From the NCBI GenBank assembly GCA_905221605.1, contig CAJNDS010002246.1, positions 1,077,429-1,141,428 of the forward strand: 64,000 nt of DNA, written 5' to 3'. This DNA comes from Symbiodinium natans. Lineage: Eukaryota; Sar; Dinophyceae; Suessiales; Symbiodiniaceae. Below the pieces are notes generated by a model, which saw only the letters and a program-made list of their open reading frames with translations, searched no databases and was not told the DNA's origin. A program made the translations under genes and the position numbers. Shown piece by piece: positions 1 to 9,959 of this stretch (its first letter is position 1; each line of letters begins with the position of its first letter).

Positions 1-420
1 GAGCCGTCGGCCAGACATCGGACGAAAACGGCGAATATTGGAGCGCGCTTTTGCTGGGAAGCTTTTGCTCGAAAGATGGCTTATATGCAGCCATCGAGTA
101 AAAGTGTGCCGGGCTAGGAGAGAGCCAGCATCAAAGCTTCGAACAACCCTTCAAACAACACCCGAAACAAAACGCCACAACATCAAGCCTAACAAAAACC
201 ACACGTGGAACGCTCGCAGAACCCGAAGGGAGGAGTACTAAGATCCCTCAACCCCGCATTCGTTCGAGGCTCCTGTACAGTACCAGATGTATTACAAGGC
301 ACTAACTAGGTTGGGGGAAAGCTTCTATTTTCCATTTCTCCGGGGTCTGGGCACGCACTCCAAGACAGAACACCTCAGAGACCACCAGCCATGTTGGCAC
401 GCTGTCCGAAACCCTAAACC
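1..420. other. Left edge, no gene supported
   Basis: No exon can be supported here. A 67-codon open stretch from about 38 to 241 has no family signature and no telomeric flank. It contains LLLERWL, which faintly resembles ILLERWL in the island at 33482, but that is too short to interpret. The first telomeric repeat starts near 411. Confidence 0.3.
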
Positions 421-463
421 CCAAACCCTAAACCCTAAACCCTAAACCCCAAACCCTGTGAAG

Positions 464-528
464 ATTCCCTGGAAACTGGAGGCCTGGTTCCATCAAAAAT
501 CCCCGGCCCTTCCACGCCGAAGCTTTTG
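464..528 (+). CDS. Candidate exon, unrecognised gene
   Basis: An island of 65 bp lies between a CCCTAAA tract (about 411-456) and G|GTTTAGGG at 529. It starts after AAG at 461-463. All three frames are open. The frame reading NWRPGSIKNPRPFHAEAFG joins in phase to the next island, giving GKWRGMPNASMDRPD. The W-P-I-NP rhythm is vaguely like the calnexin/calreticulin P-domain, but this is too weak for a call. Confidence 0.4.
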
Positions 529-672
529 GTTTAGGGTATAGGGTTCAGGGTTCAGGGTTTGGGGTTTAGGGTTTAGGGTTCAGGGTTCAGGGTTTGGGGT
601 TTAGGGTTTAGGGTTTAGGGTTTAGGGTTTAGGGCCAAAAAAACCTCAACCCTGAAGTGCTTGAAAGCTGAG

Positions 673-738
673 GCAAGTGGCGGGGCATGCCCAATGCCAG
701 CATGGACCGGCCCGATGTGTTGGCTTTGTTTTTGTGGG
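673..738 (+). CDS. Candidate exon, unrecognised gene
   Basis: An island of 66 bp starts after AG (671-672) and ends at GG|GTTTAGGG (GT at 739-740). It reads KWRGMPNASMDRPDVLAL in the frame that continues from the island at 464-528 (leftover G plus GC makes Gly). The 3' flank is a long TTTAGGG array. No family recognised. Confidence 0.45.
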
Positions 739-888
739 GTTTAGGGTTTAGGGTTTAGGGTTTAGGGTTTAGGGTTTAGGGTTTAGGGTTTAGGGTTTAG
801 GGTGTAGGGTGTAGGGTGTAGGGTTTAGGGTTTAGGGTTTAGGGTTTAGGGTTTAGGGTTTAGGGTTTAGGGTTTAGGGTTTTGCTTT
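737..888 (+). repeat. TTTAGGG telomeric-type array
   Basis: About 150 bp of nearly perfect TTTAGGG with a short GTGTAGGG variant patch near 801-820. It begins directly at the 3' end of the island 673-738, so it occupies the 5' end of the inferred intron. Confidence 0.95.
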
Positions 889-989
889 GTTTCTGTGGGG
901 AGGGAGGGGGGGAGGGGGGCGAGGGAGTGGCGAGGTGGTAGGGGAGATTTAGAAACTCACCCCCCCCCACAAAAGAATGTAATGTTAAT

Positions 990-1050
990 ATATGTAATAT
1001 ATATATATATATATATACATACATATATATATACATATACACACATACAC

Positions 1051-1085
<35 letters not shown>

Positions 1086-1120
1086 CACATATATACACAC
1101 ATACATACATATATATGGTA
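990..1120. repeat. AT/ACAT microsatellite
   Basis: Runs of TA, ATAC and CACATA repeats followed by a C12 run. No coding value; the apparent Tyr/Ile-rich readings here are repeat artefacts. Confidence 0.9.
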
Positions 1121-1255
1121 CCCCCCCCCCCTCAGTGACCTACCCTTTTTCGCCTTGTCTCAAGTCACCCAGCTGCACTGCAAGCAAACTCGGTGTGCAA
1201 TATAGCGTATTTCCTAGGGCGTAGACTAAAATACAATTAAAATCGCATACACGGG

Positions 1256-1560
1256 ACAGTAGAAAAACCAAAAATACCAAAACCAAAAAAACCAAAAAAC
1301 CAAAACCAAAAAAAACAAAAAAAAAACAAAACCAAAAAAACCAAAAAACCCAAAACCAAAATAACCAAAAACACCAAAAAAACCAATTTTCCGGGACTCT
1401 CAGGAAATCCCTATGAGGCTTCTCTCCAAGAGTCCCGGAAAATTGGTTTTTTTGGTATTTTTGGTTTTTTTGGTTTTGGTGTTTTTGTTTTTTTTTTTTG
1501 GTTTTTTGGTTTTGGTATTTTTGGTTTTTTGGTTTTGGTATTTTGGCTTTTTGGTTCGCC
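1256..1560. repeat. Fold-back element of CCAAAA / TTTTGG repeats
   Basis: A left arm of ACCAAAA-type repeats (about 1263-1386) is mirrored by a right arm of TTTTGGT-type repeats (about 1438-1555). The arms meet at a perfect inverted pair, CCAATTTTCCGGGACTCT and its reverse complement, around a short spacer. The unit would fold into a hairpin of roughly 300 bp. Confidence 0.85.
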
Positions 1561-1589
1561 TTCACGGTCACGAGGCAACAACTACGCAT

Positions 1590-3110
1590 TTTTCAGTGTG
1601 CTTATGCTAATTGTGCTTTTCAGAAATAGTATACAAGTGGTCTTTCTAGTGCTTCAGAACTAGTTGTTTCGTTATTATGTAAGTAGAGCCGCTAGTGTTT
1701 AGTGCATCTTTTGGTTGTACTCAAGTGTAGTAGACCTTATTCAGCCATTACTTGGTGCTCTGGTAGCTCAATTCGCATGGATAATATTTGCCTGGTAAAT
1801 GCGATTAATTATCTAGAAGCAGCATTTGCAATACTTGTCTTGAGAAAAAGCATTTATTGCTTAGAATTGTTTGCTTAAAGAGTGACTCCTACTCGTCCAG
1901 GAATACCCCAAAACCCTATAATCCAAACTTTACCAGAGATTCTCCTGAAAAGCTTGCGCTTTTGGATGTTTTTATGTATTTGTGAATTTGCTTGTGTATG
2001 GCCTTCACTAAGTACTTTTCTAGGATTCTTGTGCATTTTTAAAGCCTGATTGTGCAAGTTGCGTTTTTCAGGCATAGTATATATGTGGCCTTTATTGAAT
2101 ACTTCAGACATCTTTGTTTCATCGTTATGTATGTAGAACCGCTTCTATTTCCATTATTGTACATTTTTAAGCTTGCTCATGCAAATTGTGCTTTTCAGAC
2201 ATAGTATATAAGTGGTCTTTAGTGAATACTTCAGCAATCTTTGTCTCATTGTTATGTAGGTAGAACCGTTTCCATTTCCGCAAGTGTTTATTTCGTATTT
2301 GCTTAAGTATGGTCCTTTAAATAGTATTCACTTGAGTCAAATTGGGCTATTTGCTTAAGAATTCCTCTAGTAGTTAAATTCGCATAGAATGAATACTTCA
2401 AAAAAATTGTTTCATGAATATGTAAACATAAGGTGTTTCATTTGACTTTGCAGATAGTACTTCAATAATACTTTGCCTGGTATAAACACAACTGTTTCAA
2501 TGCATTAGTTGCTCAACAAAGCACTATTTGCCCTTTAAACCACACTTTGCCATATGTTGGTTGAATATGGTGCTTCTTTCGTATGTTGGGTGAGTATGGT
2601 CCTTTAAATGGTATTCACTTGAGTCAAATGGGGCTATTTGCTTAATAATTACTCTAGTAGCTAAATTCGCATAAAATGATTATTTCAAAAATAAAACGAT
2701 TCATGAATATGTAAACATAAGGTATTGCAGTGGACTTTTCAGAGAGCATACTTTGCCTAGTACAAACACAATTGTATAAATACAGTATTTGCACTTTAAA
2801 CGCACACTTTGCCATTTTTTGGTTGAGAATGGCGTTTATTTCGTATCTTGGTTGAGTATGCTCCTTTAAATAGTATTCACTTGAGTCAAATTGGGCTCTT
2901 TGCTTAATAATTACTCTAGTAGCTAAATTCGCATAGAACCAAGAAAATGTTTCACTATTTGATTAATACTTTGCCTCGTACAAACACAACTGTATAAATA
3001 AATTCGTTGCTCAACAAAACATTAATTGCCCTTGAAACGCACAATTTGCATAGAAAAGCACTGATCTAAACATCAAAAAGCAGCATTGTCCGCTTCAGAT
3101 TCAAAATGTA
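1590..3110. repeat. AT-rich region with degenerate tandem units of about 260-280 bp
   Basis: Copies of a block containing TAGTATTCACTTGAGTCAAA and then ACTCTAGTAGCTAAATTCGC recur near 2320-2390, 2610-2690 and 2870-2940, about 280 and 260 bp apart. A second motif (CATAGTATATAAGTGGTCTTT and variants) recurs near 1625, 2070 and 2200. No telomeric repeats and no credible exon; base composition is much more AT-rich than the flanks. Confidence 0.7.
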
Positions 3111-3359
3111 GATTCTTCCAATGCTGGCTTATCGGGGTCTGTGAGGTGGGTGTCCCAGTAACTGTCCTTCATTACCCGGTGATTAACTACGCGACTTTTG
3201 GGCCTTCTTTGTTGTTTTTTGTTAAAAAGGCCTAAAAGGCCTAAAAAGGGTAGGTCGCTGGGGGGGGGGGGGGGGGGGGTAGCATATATATATATATATA
3301 TATATAATATGCAACAAGGAGCCTAAAGTTTCCTGAAGCCACCGTGGTTGGGGGGGAAG

Positions 3360-3420
3360 GAGCTGGCCATGACCCTGGACAAGCAGAATGAGACGCTGGG
3401 CCACATCCAGCCAGCTGCCG
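3360..3420 (+). CDS. Candidate exon, SNARE-like coiled-coil segment
   Basis: The island reads ELAMTLDKQNETLGHIQPAA from AG at 3358-3359 to GT at 3421; it could extend 5' to about 3339 in the same frame (PPWLGGK). The pattern L--TLDKQNETLGHI resembles the SNARE motif around the central ionic-layer Gln in Qb/Qc proteins. With only about 20 residues this is a suggestion. A long TTTAGGG array follows from about 3435. Confidence 0.4.
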
Positions 3421-3434
3421 GTTGTTTATTTAAA

Positions 3435-3546
3435 TTTAGGGTTTAGGGTTTAGGGTTTAGGGTTTAGGGTTTAGGGTTTAGGGTTTAGGGTTTAGGGTCT
3501 AGGGTCTAGGGTTTAGGGTTAGGGTTTAGGGTTTAGGGTTTAGGGT
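3435..3546 (+). repeat. TTTAGGG array
   Basis: About 110 bp of TTTAGGG with a few TCTAGGG variants, immediately 3' of the SNARE-like island. Confidence 0.95.
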
Positions 3547-3984
3547 TTTGGGGTGCAGGGTCTCCGGGCTCTCAGTCTTAGGCAGGGTTTTAGGATTTTA
3601 GAGGGTTTCATAGGGTCTGTTAGGGTTTTAGGGTTTGGGGATGGTTTCGAGGTTTCAGGTTCAGAGTTAAGGGTTCAGGCATGTTGGGGGGTTCGAGGTT
3701 TCGACCTTTCAAGGTTCATAGGGCTTAGGGGCCCAACAGTCCGCAGAGTTTCTGAGCCACCTGACACAAGACGGAAAGATCCTCGACTCGAAGCCTTGTG
3801 GGTGTTTTTGGTTTTTTTGTTTAGGCCTTTAAGGGGTTTTAGGGTTTTTGAGGGGGTTTTCAGGGTTTGTTTAGGTTTTTTGTTAGTTTTTGTTGGTGGG
3901 ATTTTAGGTGTTTAAGGATTGTTTAGGGTTGCCTAGAGTTTGTTGATGGTTTTTAGGATTTTTAGGTTTTTAGGGTTTTTAGCC

Positions 3985-4037
3985 TTGGCCCAGGGCCTGG
4001 GGCATTTGGCCGCTGCCCAGCGAGTTGGTGGAGCGGC
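3985..4037 (+). CDS. Weak exon candidate
   Basis: A GC-richer island (CCAGGGCCTGGGG through GAGCGGCG) lies between degenerate TTTAGG tracts. Possible readings include GLGHLAAAQRVGGAAF and, in another frame, SELVERRL. Neither joins cleanly in phase to the island at 3360. Confidence 0.2.
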
Positions 4038-4879
4038 GTTTGGGATTTAGGGTTGGTTTAGGGGCTTATACCTGGGACTCTATTTACCTACAGTTCAGTA
4101 GTAATTACCTTAGTTACTAGGTATGACCCATAACACTGTAGGTAAAGAGGGTCCCAGGTAGGGTTTAGAGCGTGTCTAGGGTTTGGAGGGTTCATTGGCC
4201 CTGTGAACCCCCAAGTCTGAGACCCCAAAGACCACTCAAACTGTTCGACTCCGTGTTAACCCTACTTGAGGGTCACGGGTAGTTGTAGTAGGGTTGCAGA
4301 AATTGGGGCTGAGGGGCTCCCTCAATCACTTCCACCCTGATTTCCAAGAAGTCCGAGAGCTTTCGAGCCTCTACCCTGAAGCCCTAGAAGGCCGCACGGA
4401 ACCAGGGGTGGTTCGAGATGGGGTTCGCGTTTGTTTTGCCCCACCCCCCTCCACCCCAATTCTTCCCCCTGTCGGGGCTTTCTGGCCAGGGTTACGGCTT
4501 TGCACAAGCTTTTACAGCGCATCTATGCGGCGTTTGCCCTGTTTACCCTGAACCCTTCTCAGAGCTTTCAGGGGCTTGTGGGGAGCCCCCCAACAGCTTG
4601 AACCCTAAACCCTCGTTGAAGCTTCAAGGGTTAGAGTTTAGGGTTTAGGGTTTAGCGTTTGTTCTAAGCAGGGTGAAGAAGGTGACACGCGCTACAGGTA
4701 TATAGTTCCCCCTTTGTCCCCCCAGCCCATGGACCTCTACCGAGCCCTCCAAAATCGCGAACCCTAGACCCCCATGAGAGCAACAACCCCAAACCCCAAA
4801 CCCTAAACCCTAAACTCTGAACTCTAAACCCTAAACCCCAAACCCTAAACCCTAAACCCACGAACCCACGAACCCGCAG

Positions 4880-4901
4880 GAGAACCTGCAACAGCCCCGC
4901 G
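4880..4901 (+). CDS. Weak micro-exon candidate
   Basis: Follows CCCTAAACCC and CGCAG, reads ENLQQPR and stops at GT (4902-4903). Its frame stays open to a TAA at about 4975. Listed because it sits in the expected position after a CCCTAAA tract; the function is unknown. Confidence 0.2.
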
Positions 4902-5520
4902 GTGTCCCGGGCTTAGCTTTGAAACCACGTCTTTCCGGAGGGCTCTTGTCTTTTTTTGGCTGGTAAGAGGTTGGGTTGCTGTAAGGTTTAGGGTTTAGGG
5001 TTTAGGGTTTGGGGTTTGGGGTTTAGGGTTTAGGGTTTAGGGTTTAGGTTTCCTAGGGTTCCTAAGCTGCTTTGGGGGGGACAAGGGGGGACTCACGGCT
5101 TCAGGGCCTCTGGGTCTTCGGGTTTAGGGTTTAGGGTTTCGGATTTACGGTTTAGGGTTTCGGGTTTAGGGTTTAGGGTTTCGGATTTAGGGTTTAGGGT
5201 TTCGGATTTTGGGTTTAGGGTTTCGGATTTAGGGTTTAGGGTTTCGGATTTAGGGTTTAGCCCAGGGCCCAGGATAAAGTGTAGAAGTTTAGGGCTCATA
5301 GGGCTTAGAGGGCTGTCGCGAGTTTTGTTCGAAGGTTCACGGGTACTTATACGTAAGGGTTTAGGGTTTAGGGTGAGGGGTTGAGGGGTTGAGGGGTTGT
5401 ATCAACCCTAAACTCTAAACCCTCAACCCAAAGCCTTAAACCCTAAACCCTAAACCCTAAGCCCTAAACCCTAATCCCTAAACCCTAAACCCCCCTTACG
5501 TAAGAGCTCTTTCATCGGAG

Positions 5521-5553
5521 TTCCAGAAAAGCGGAAGCACCGGGTCATCTCCT
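5521..5553 (+). pseudogene. Duplicate of metallophosphoesterase exon start
   Basis: These 33 bp (GTTCCAGAAAAGCGGAAGCA to TCATCTCC) repeat the start of the exon at 5609-5641 with two mismatches. The two copies are separated only by a CCCTAAA array. The copy ends abruptly in the array, so it is not usable as an exon. Confidence 0.8.
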
Positions 5554-5615
5554 AAACCCTAAACCCTAAACCCTAAATCCTAAACCCTAAACCCTAAACC
5601 CTAAACCCGTTCCAG

Positions 5616-5698
5616 AGGAGCGGAAGCACCGGGTCATCTCCTTCTCGCACTTCCTCCCGCGCTTGGAGCTCATGCCGGAGAAGCGCCACCGGACTGAC
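5616..5698 (+). CDS. Metallophosphoesterase exon (FSHFLPR block)
   Basis: Starts after CCAG (5613-5615; the AG at 5616-5617 is an alternative) and reads RKHRVISF, then SHFLPRLELMPEKRHRTD, up to a TTTAGGG array at about 5699. The 3' splice site is unclear because no GT occurs before the array; GACTTTAGGG would need a GA donor or another boundary. The block holds the conserved SHFLPR and PEKR motifs. Confidence 0.65.
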
Positions 5699-8600
5699 TT
5701 TAGGGTTTAGGGTTTAGGGTTTAGGGTTTAGGGTTTAGGGTTTAGGGTTTAGGGTTTAGGGTTTAGGGTTTAGGGTTTAGGGTTTAGGGTTTAGGGTTTA
5801 GGGTTTAGGGTTTAGGGTTTAGGGTTTAGGGTTTACCCTAAACCCTAAACCCCAAACAGCCCACTAGGCAGACCCCTGCTGAAGCTTGGGCTGCTACGGT
5901 CTTTAAGCACCTGGGGGGGGTGGGGGGGTTCCGCGAACGATCCCTACCACGACAGACGGCCCAAACAAGTCCTTCGCATAGGATCCCATGGCTTAGGGTT
6001 TAGGGTTTAGGGTTTAGGGTTTAGGGTTTAGGGAGTTTTGCTTTTGGGGCTTTCTTGGGGCTCCTCAGGGCATGGCTGAAACCCTGGCCCTAAATAAAGC
6101 CTAACCCCATGGCCCATGGGTTGTAACCCCATGGCCCACGGGTTGTATGGCTGGTGAGTTTCTAAGGGTAGTTACATGGTCCCTTAGTATAGGCCCTTAA
6201 AAGGATACCCCTTATAGACCCTATGCAGATTAAGGGCCCTTACATCAGAACCCTTTAAGGGAGGTAAGGGACCATATTAACCAAAGGCCCATGGAACTAC
6301 CCTCAGAGAGTTCCGGTGTCAGGCACCAGTAACTCGTACGGACGCGCCAAATGTAGTTGGCAGTCTCTACTGTTGGATCTTGGTTTCTTGGGGGAACCGT
6401 ATGGGTGCCTCAGAAGCCTCAGAACCTAAATCTTCCTAGAGATCTTCCTGGATGAAGTCGTGTTAGGCCACACTGAGCATTCCTCGAGCAAAAAACCTCA
6501 AATGTCAAACCCTGCGCCCTACTAGCCCTTACATCCTCACACCCTTTGTAGTCCAAACCTCACAAGCAGACATCCCATAAAATCCAAATCGCACGGCCTG
6601 CACCGCTAAACCCTAAACCCTAAACCCTAAACCCTAAACCCTAATCCCTTGTTGGTTACCTCGGGATCCTTTCGATGCAAGGCAAATTCTAACTCCCTGC
6701 GAAGGACCGGTGTGATAGCTAAGAGTCTGAAGGGTTTAGGGGTTATGGTTTCGGGTTTAGGGTTTAGGGTGTAGGGTTTAGGTTTTAGGGCTTAGGGTTA
6801 TTTTGGTAAAATCAGGGTCCCTGTGACTTGGGCTGTTCCCCCGTATACCAACAGTCCTTAATAGGGATTATAGTACCCCCCTATTAAAATCCCTGTGAAG
6901 GACTGTTAGTATTAAGGGGGAACATCCTAACCTGAGACCCTTTTTCTTAATGAACGACACCTGGTACGAAGTGTATCAATCCAAGTGTCGGCTTTTACAG
7001 AGAAAGCCGCTAGGGTTTAGGGCTTAGAGGCTACAGTGTTTAAGGATTCAGGTTTATTAGGGTAGGCTCAGGAACCCTTAAACCAATGAACCCTTAAACC
7101 CTGAACATCTGAAATCCTGCCAACCTGAAACCCTGAACTCTGAGCCCTAAACCCTGAACAAATCCTGAATTCCTCTAGACGCTCAGGCTTCCTCTTCACC
7201 CCGAACCTCACGCAGATCGTGGGCAGCGACTTCATTCGGAATCGCGGCGCGGCGGCACCCTGCTGAGGTTTAGGGTTTAGGGTTTAGGGTTTAGGGTTTA
7301 GGGTTTAGGGTTTAGGGTTTAGGGTTTAGGGTTTAGGGTTTAGGGTTTAGGGTTTAGAACCCCAAACCTTAAACCCTAAACCTTCAATTTTAGAGGTTGT
7401 ACGGGCTCAGAAAGAAGGGAGCGCCTATCTGCATGCCCAGGTGTCGACATGCTGCAGCCAGACCTCCACATCTTTGGGCGTCTTGGCCCTCACTTGGCAT
7501 CGTAAGGATGGTTCAAACGGTTCAGGGTTTTGTGTTGTTTACGGTTGAGGTTCTTTGGGGGTTTAGGGTTGAGGGTTTTGGTAGGATTTTGTGGTTTAGG
7601 GTTGAGGTTCTTTGGGGTGTTTTTGGGTTTAGGTTAATCCCTTACCAGCCCTGGCACGCACTGAGCTGTGGGACTTGACACTCCCTAAACCCTGGACCCT
7701 AAACCCTAGAAAGCCTAGAAACCCCCGAAACCCCAGAAGCCCTGAACCCTAAACCCTGAACAACTGACAGGGATGAACCAGTGCCCGGCCAGAAGGACGG
7801 ACGTTCCCCCAATCGAGCTGCATCCTATATAGGCTCTACCACGGAGTGAGGCGGCGCCTTCAGAACCCCAAACCCATCCGTTTGTAGCTGATTTGCCTGC
7901 AAGGATGCGGGCTAATCACAAGACCTGGTAGGTTGTGGGGTTTTGGGCATTAGGCCAGAGGCTCAATGTCAGCATGCAGGTTTGAGTTTCAGGCGCCTGT
8001 TTTGGGAAGTTTGGGGGCTTAAGTATGGGGGGGGGGGTTGCTCACCGTTGTCCGCCGAGACACTCCCACTTCCCTTGGGACGCCACGCTGGCAGATGGTG
8101 TTCGCAACCTGCCTGATTTTCGTACTGAGGTTTTAGGGCAATAGGGTTTAGGTCTCAAGAACACATGTCACCCTAAACCCCATACCCTAAACCTAAAACC
8201 CATACCCTAAAACCTAAACCCTAAACCCTAAACCCTCAAGGGCTCGCACCCTTCACACTAAGCCCGAGCATCGCTTAACCGTTTGCCCTCGGCTGCCCAC
8301 TTTGCAAAACCCCAAACACAAAGTTATTTTGAACCCTTACCTAGCCCAACACCCAGCATCTACATGGGGCTCGGGGTTTAGGGTTTAGGGTTTTAGGTTT
8401 AGGGTTTAGGGTTTAGGGTTTAGGGTTTAGGGTTTAGGTTCTTTCCAAGGGCAGTTTGCAAAGGCCCTTAATATGGTCCCTTACCTCCTTTGTGGTCCCT
8501 TACCTCCTTTGAAGGGTTCTGAAGCATTAAGGGAACTTGTAACTACCCTCAGATTCTTAGGGCCCAGGGAAGCTTGGGGAGCCTTGGGGAGTCGTGGGGA

Positions 8601-9878
8601 GCATTAGGGAACCTTGGGTTATGGACCCCCCCCCCCCCCTCCCCCTTTGAACCTCTACTCCCTCTTAAGAACTCTACAGATTAAACGTTCGATTCTTGGG
8701 GCTCGTGTTTTTGCTTGTCGGGCTTTTAAGATCGGGTCGCTAGAAATTTTGCAGGGCTTACACTCCGTCGCAAAGCCTTGAATCGGAACCCTGAGCACTC
8801 CCCCGCAGAAGTCGCCATACATGCCAGATCCAGTACCCATCCTGATCTCACAGCCATCAACCCTGCAAGTCTTAGAAACCCTAAACCCTAAAATCAAACC
8901 CAAACCATGGAGACCTGACGCCGAGCCCAAGGCTACAAGTCCTGGCCCCTGGGGACACCGGCGGAGCAAGCCAGGCTGCGGCCGGATGTGAAGAGGGCCC
9001 GCTTGTCGAGCTCGGGGGTTTAGGGTTTAGGGTTTAGGGTTTAGGGTTTAGGGTTTAGGGTTTAGGGTTTAGGGTTAGGGGTTTACAGGTTTCGAGTGAA
9101 AGGTTTAGGCGCTCAGGAGTTTCGGGGGCTTGGGGGGGGTGTCGGGGTACAGGGTTTACGTAGTCCTGCCAAATGAGGAGAGTCAGGGTGCGGGTTGGTG
9201 TACATACCTCCCAAATAAGGTTAGAACAAGCTATAACTGTAGTTACCCTACTTCAATCCCCAGTTATACAGTAGGAGCTCATCATTGCACTTGTCCTCCC
9301 GCGCCGCGTTGGTTTGAGTTTAAGGTTACGGATGAAAAGCGTTTGGAGTTCGGGCTTCGGGAGGATCTGGGCTTTACAGGGTTTAGGAATCTGGACCGAG
9401 CTGCCCTTTCGCGAAGCTAACCCTGCTCGCCTGTGGCAGGCGCACGGCCAGCAGCTTGCCTGAGGTCAGAAATGGGAGTATACAACACCTTTAAGGGTTT
9501 AGGGTTCAGGGCTTAGGGGTTTTGAGGGTTTGGGGGGTCTCAAGGGTCCTAGGGTCTACTTACAGGGCTTCAGGTCGAGAGGTTTGCGGGTGAGGGTTTA
9601 GGGTGTCAGGTGGTCCTGCCTGTCTCCACACCTGCAAGGGAGCTCGGCCATGCGGAATGCACCAACCCAAGGGGTCCACAGGGTTTAGGGTTTAGGGTTT
9701 AGGGTTTAGGGTTTAGGGTTTAGGTTTTAGGGTTTAGGGTTTAGGGTTTAGGGTTTAGCCCCAATCCCTGCTTGGCCCCATGGTTTCTGGTAGGTAACCG
9801 AACTGTTCTGGCCGCCCTGACAGCCAAGTAAACGAGGCTACCCCACGGAGGATACTGAGCAGTGGCAGCTGGGTGGCA
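5616..9878 (+). CDS. Calcineurin-like metallophosphoesterase (exon pieces)
   Basis: At least four islands can be assembled as the C-terminal half of a calcineurin-like metallophosphoesterase: 5616-5698 (FSHFLPRLELMPEKR), 7187-about 7267 (FTPNLTQIVGSDFIRNR), about 8971-8998 (LRPDV) and 9837-9878 (YPTEDTEQWQLGG). The order matches my memory of family proteins, where SHFLPR-L-PEKR is followed by P-L--VVGSD and R-LRPD, then HVFGHTH, then a YP-E segment near the C-terminus. The catalytic GHTH (metal-binding His) exon is not seen between 8998 and 9837, and the N-terminal metal-binding half is not seen upstream. It may lie in an exon I missed, or the copy may be broken. The family is expected to hydrolyse phosphoesters with a dinuclear metal centre. 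All introns carry TTTAGGG tracts. Confidence 0.6.
5698..5856 (+). repeat. TTTAGGG array fused head-to-head to CCCTAAA
   Basis: About 135 bp of pure TTTAGGG turns directly into CCCTAAACCCTAAAC at about 5835, with no spacer (GGGTTTACCCTAAACC). This is the orientation seen at fused telomeres. Confidence 0.9.
6167..6303. mobile_element. Palindromic MITE-like element, family F
   Basis: Ends read AGGGTAGTTACATGGTCCCT at the left and, inverted, AAGGGACCAT...GGAACTACCCT at the right. Related partial copies occur near 8463-8535, 19025-19105 and 32062-32120. No protein-coding content. Confidence 0.6.
6832..6928. mobile_element. MITE family C, copy 1
   Basis: A palindromic element of about 97 bp: GTTCCCCCGTATACCAACAG at the left and GACTGTTAGTATTAAGGGGG then AACATCC at the right. 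Full copies elsewhere: 27766, 56211 and 56866; a diverged copy is at 44195. Confidence 0.8.
7187..7267 (+). CDS. Metallophosphoesterase exon (GSD block)
   Basis: Starts after GCTCAG and reads FLFTPNLTQIVGSDFIRNR; the frame hits a TGA at 7264-7266 just before GGTTTAGGG. The true 3' end is probably earlier (near the ATTCGG codons), or this copy is interrupted. PNL-x-x-VGSD is a conserved block of this phosphoesterase group. Confidence 0.6.
8463..8535. mobile_element. Partial family F element
   Basis: Contains GGTCCCTTACCTCCTTTG in two tandem copies, then GAAGGGTTCTGAAGCATTAA and AACTACCCTCAG, matching the family at 6167-6303. Confidence 0.45.
8971..8998 (+). CDS. Putative metallophosphoesterase exon (LRPDV)
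   Basis: After GCCAG (8967-8971) the sequence reads LRPDV and then KRARLSSSG before GGGGTTTAGGG. LRPDV is the expected sequence just before the GHTH motif. GAT|GTGAAG offers a donor that would make a micro-exon of about 13 bp. Boundaries are uncertain. Confidence 0.4.
9681..9757 (+). repeat. TTTAGGG array
   Basis: About 75 bp of TTTAGGG in the inferred last intron of the metallophosphoesterase gene. Confidence 0.9.
9837..9878 (+). CDS. Metallophosphoesterase exon (YPTEDTEQW block)
   Basis: Starts after ACGAG, reads (x)YPTEDTEQWQLGG and ends at A|GTTAGGGTTTAGGG. A YP-E segment is typical near the C-terminus of this family. No stop codon is reached, so a further short exon is expected. Confidence 0.55.
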
Positions 9879-9959
9879 GTTAGGGTTTAGGGTTTAGGGT
9901 TTAGGGTCTAGGGTTTGTGGCATGGACCTTTATGTACTATTTGGCGATCCCTTTTGCTT

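Noticed and set aside
464-738. Calnexin/calreticulin P-domain
   Set aside because: The W-P-I-NP and G-W rhythm is suggestive, but the spacing does not repeat and the acidic context is missing.
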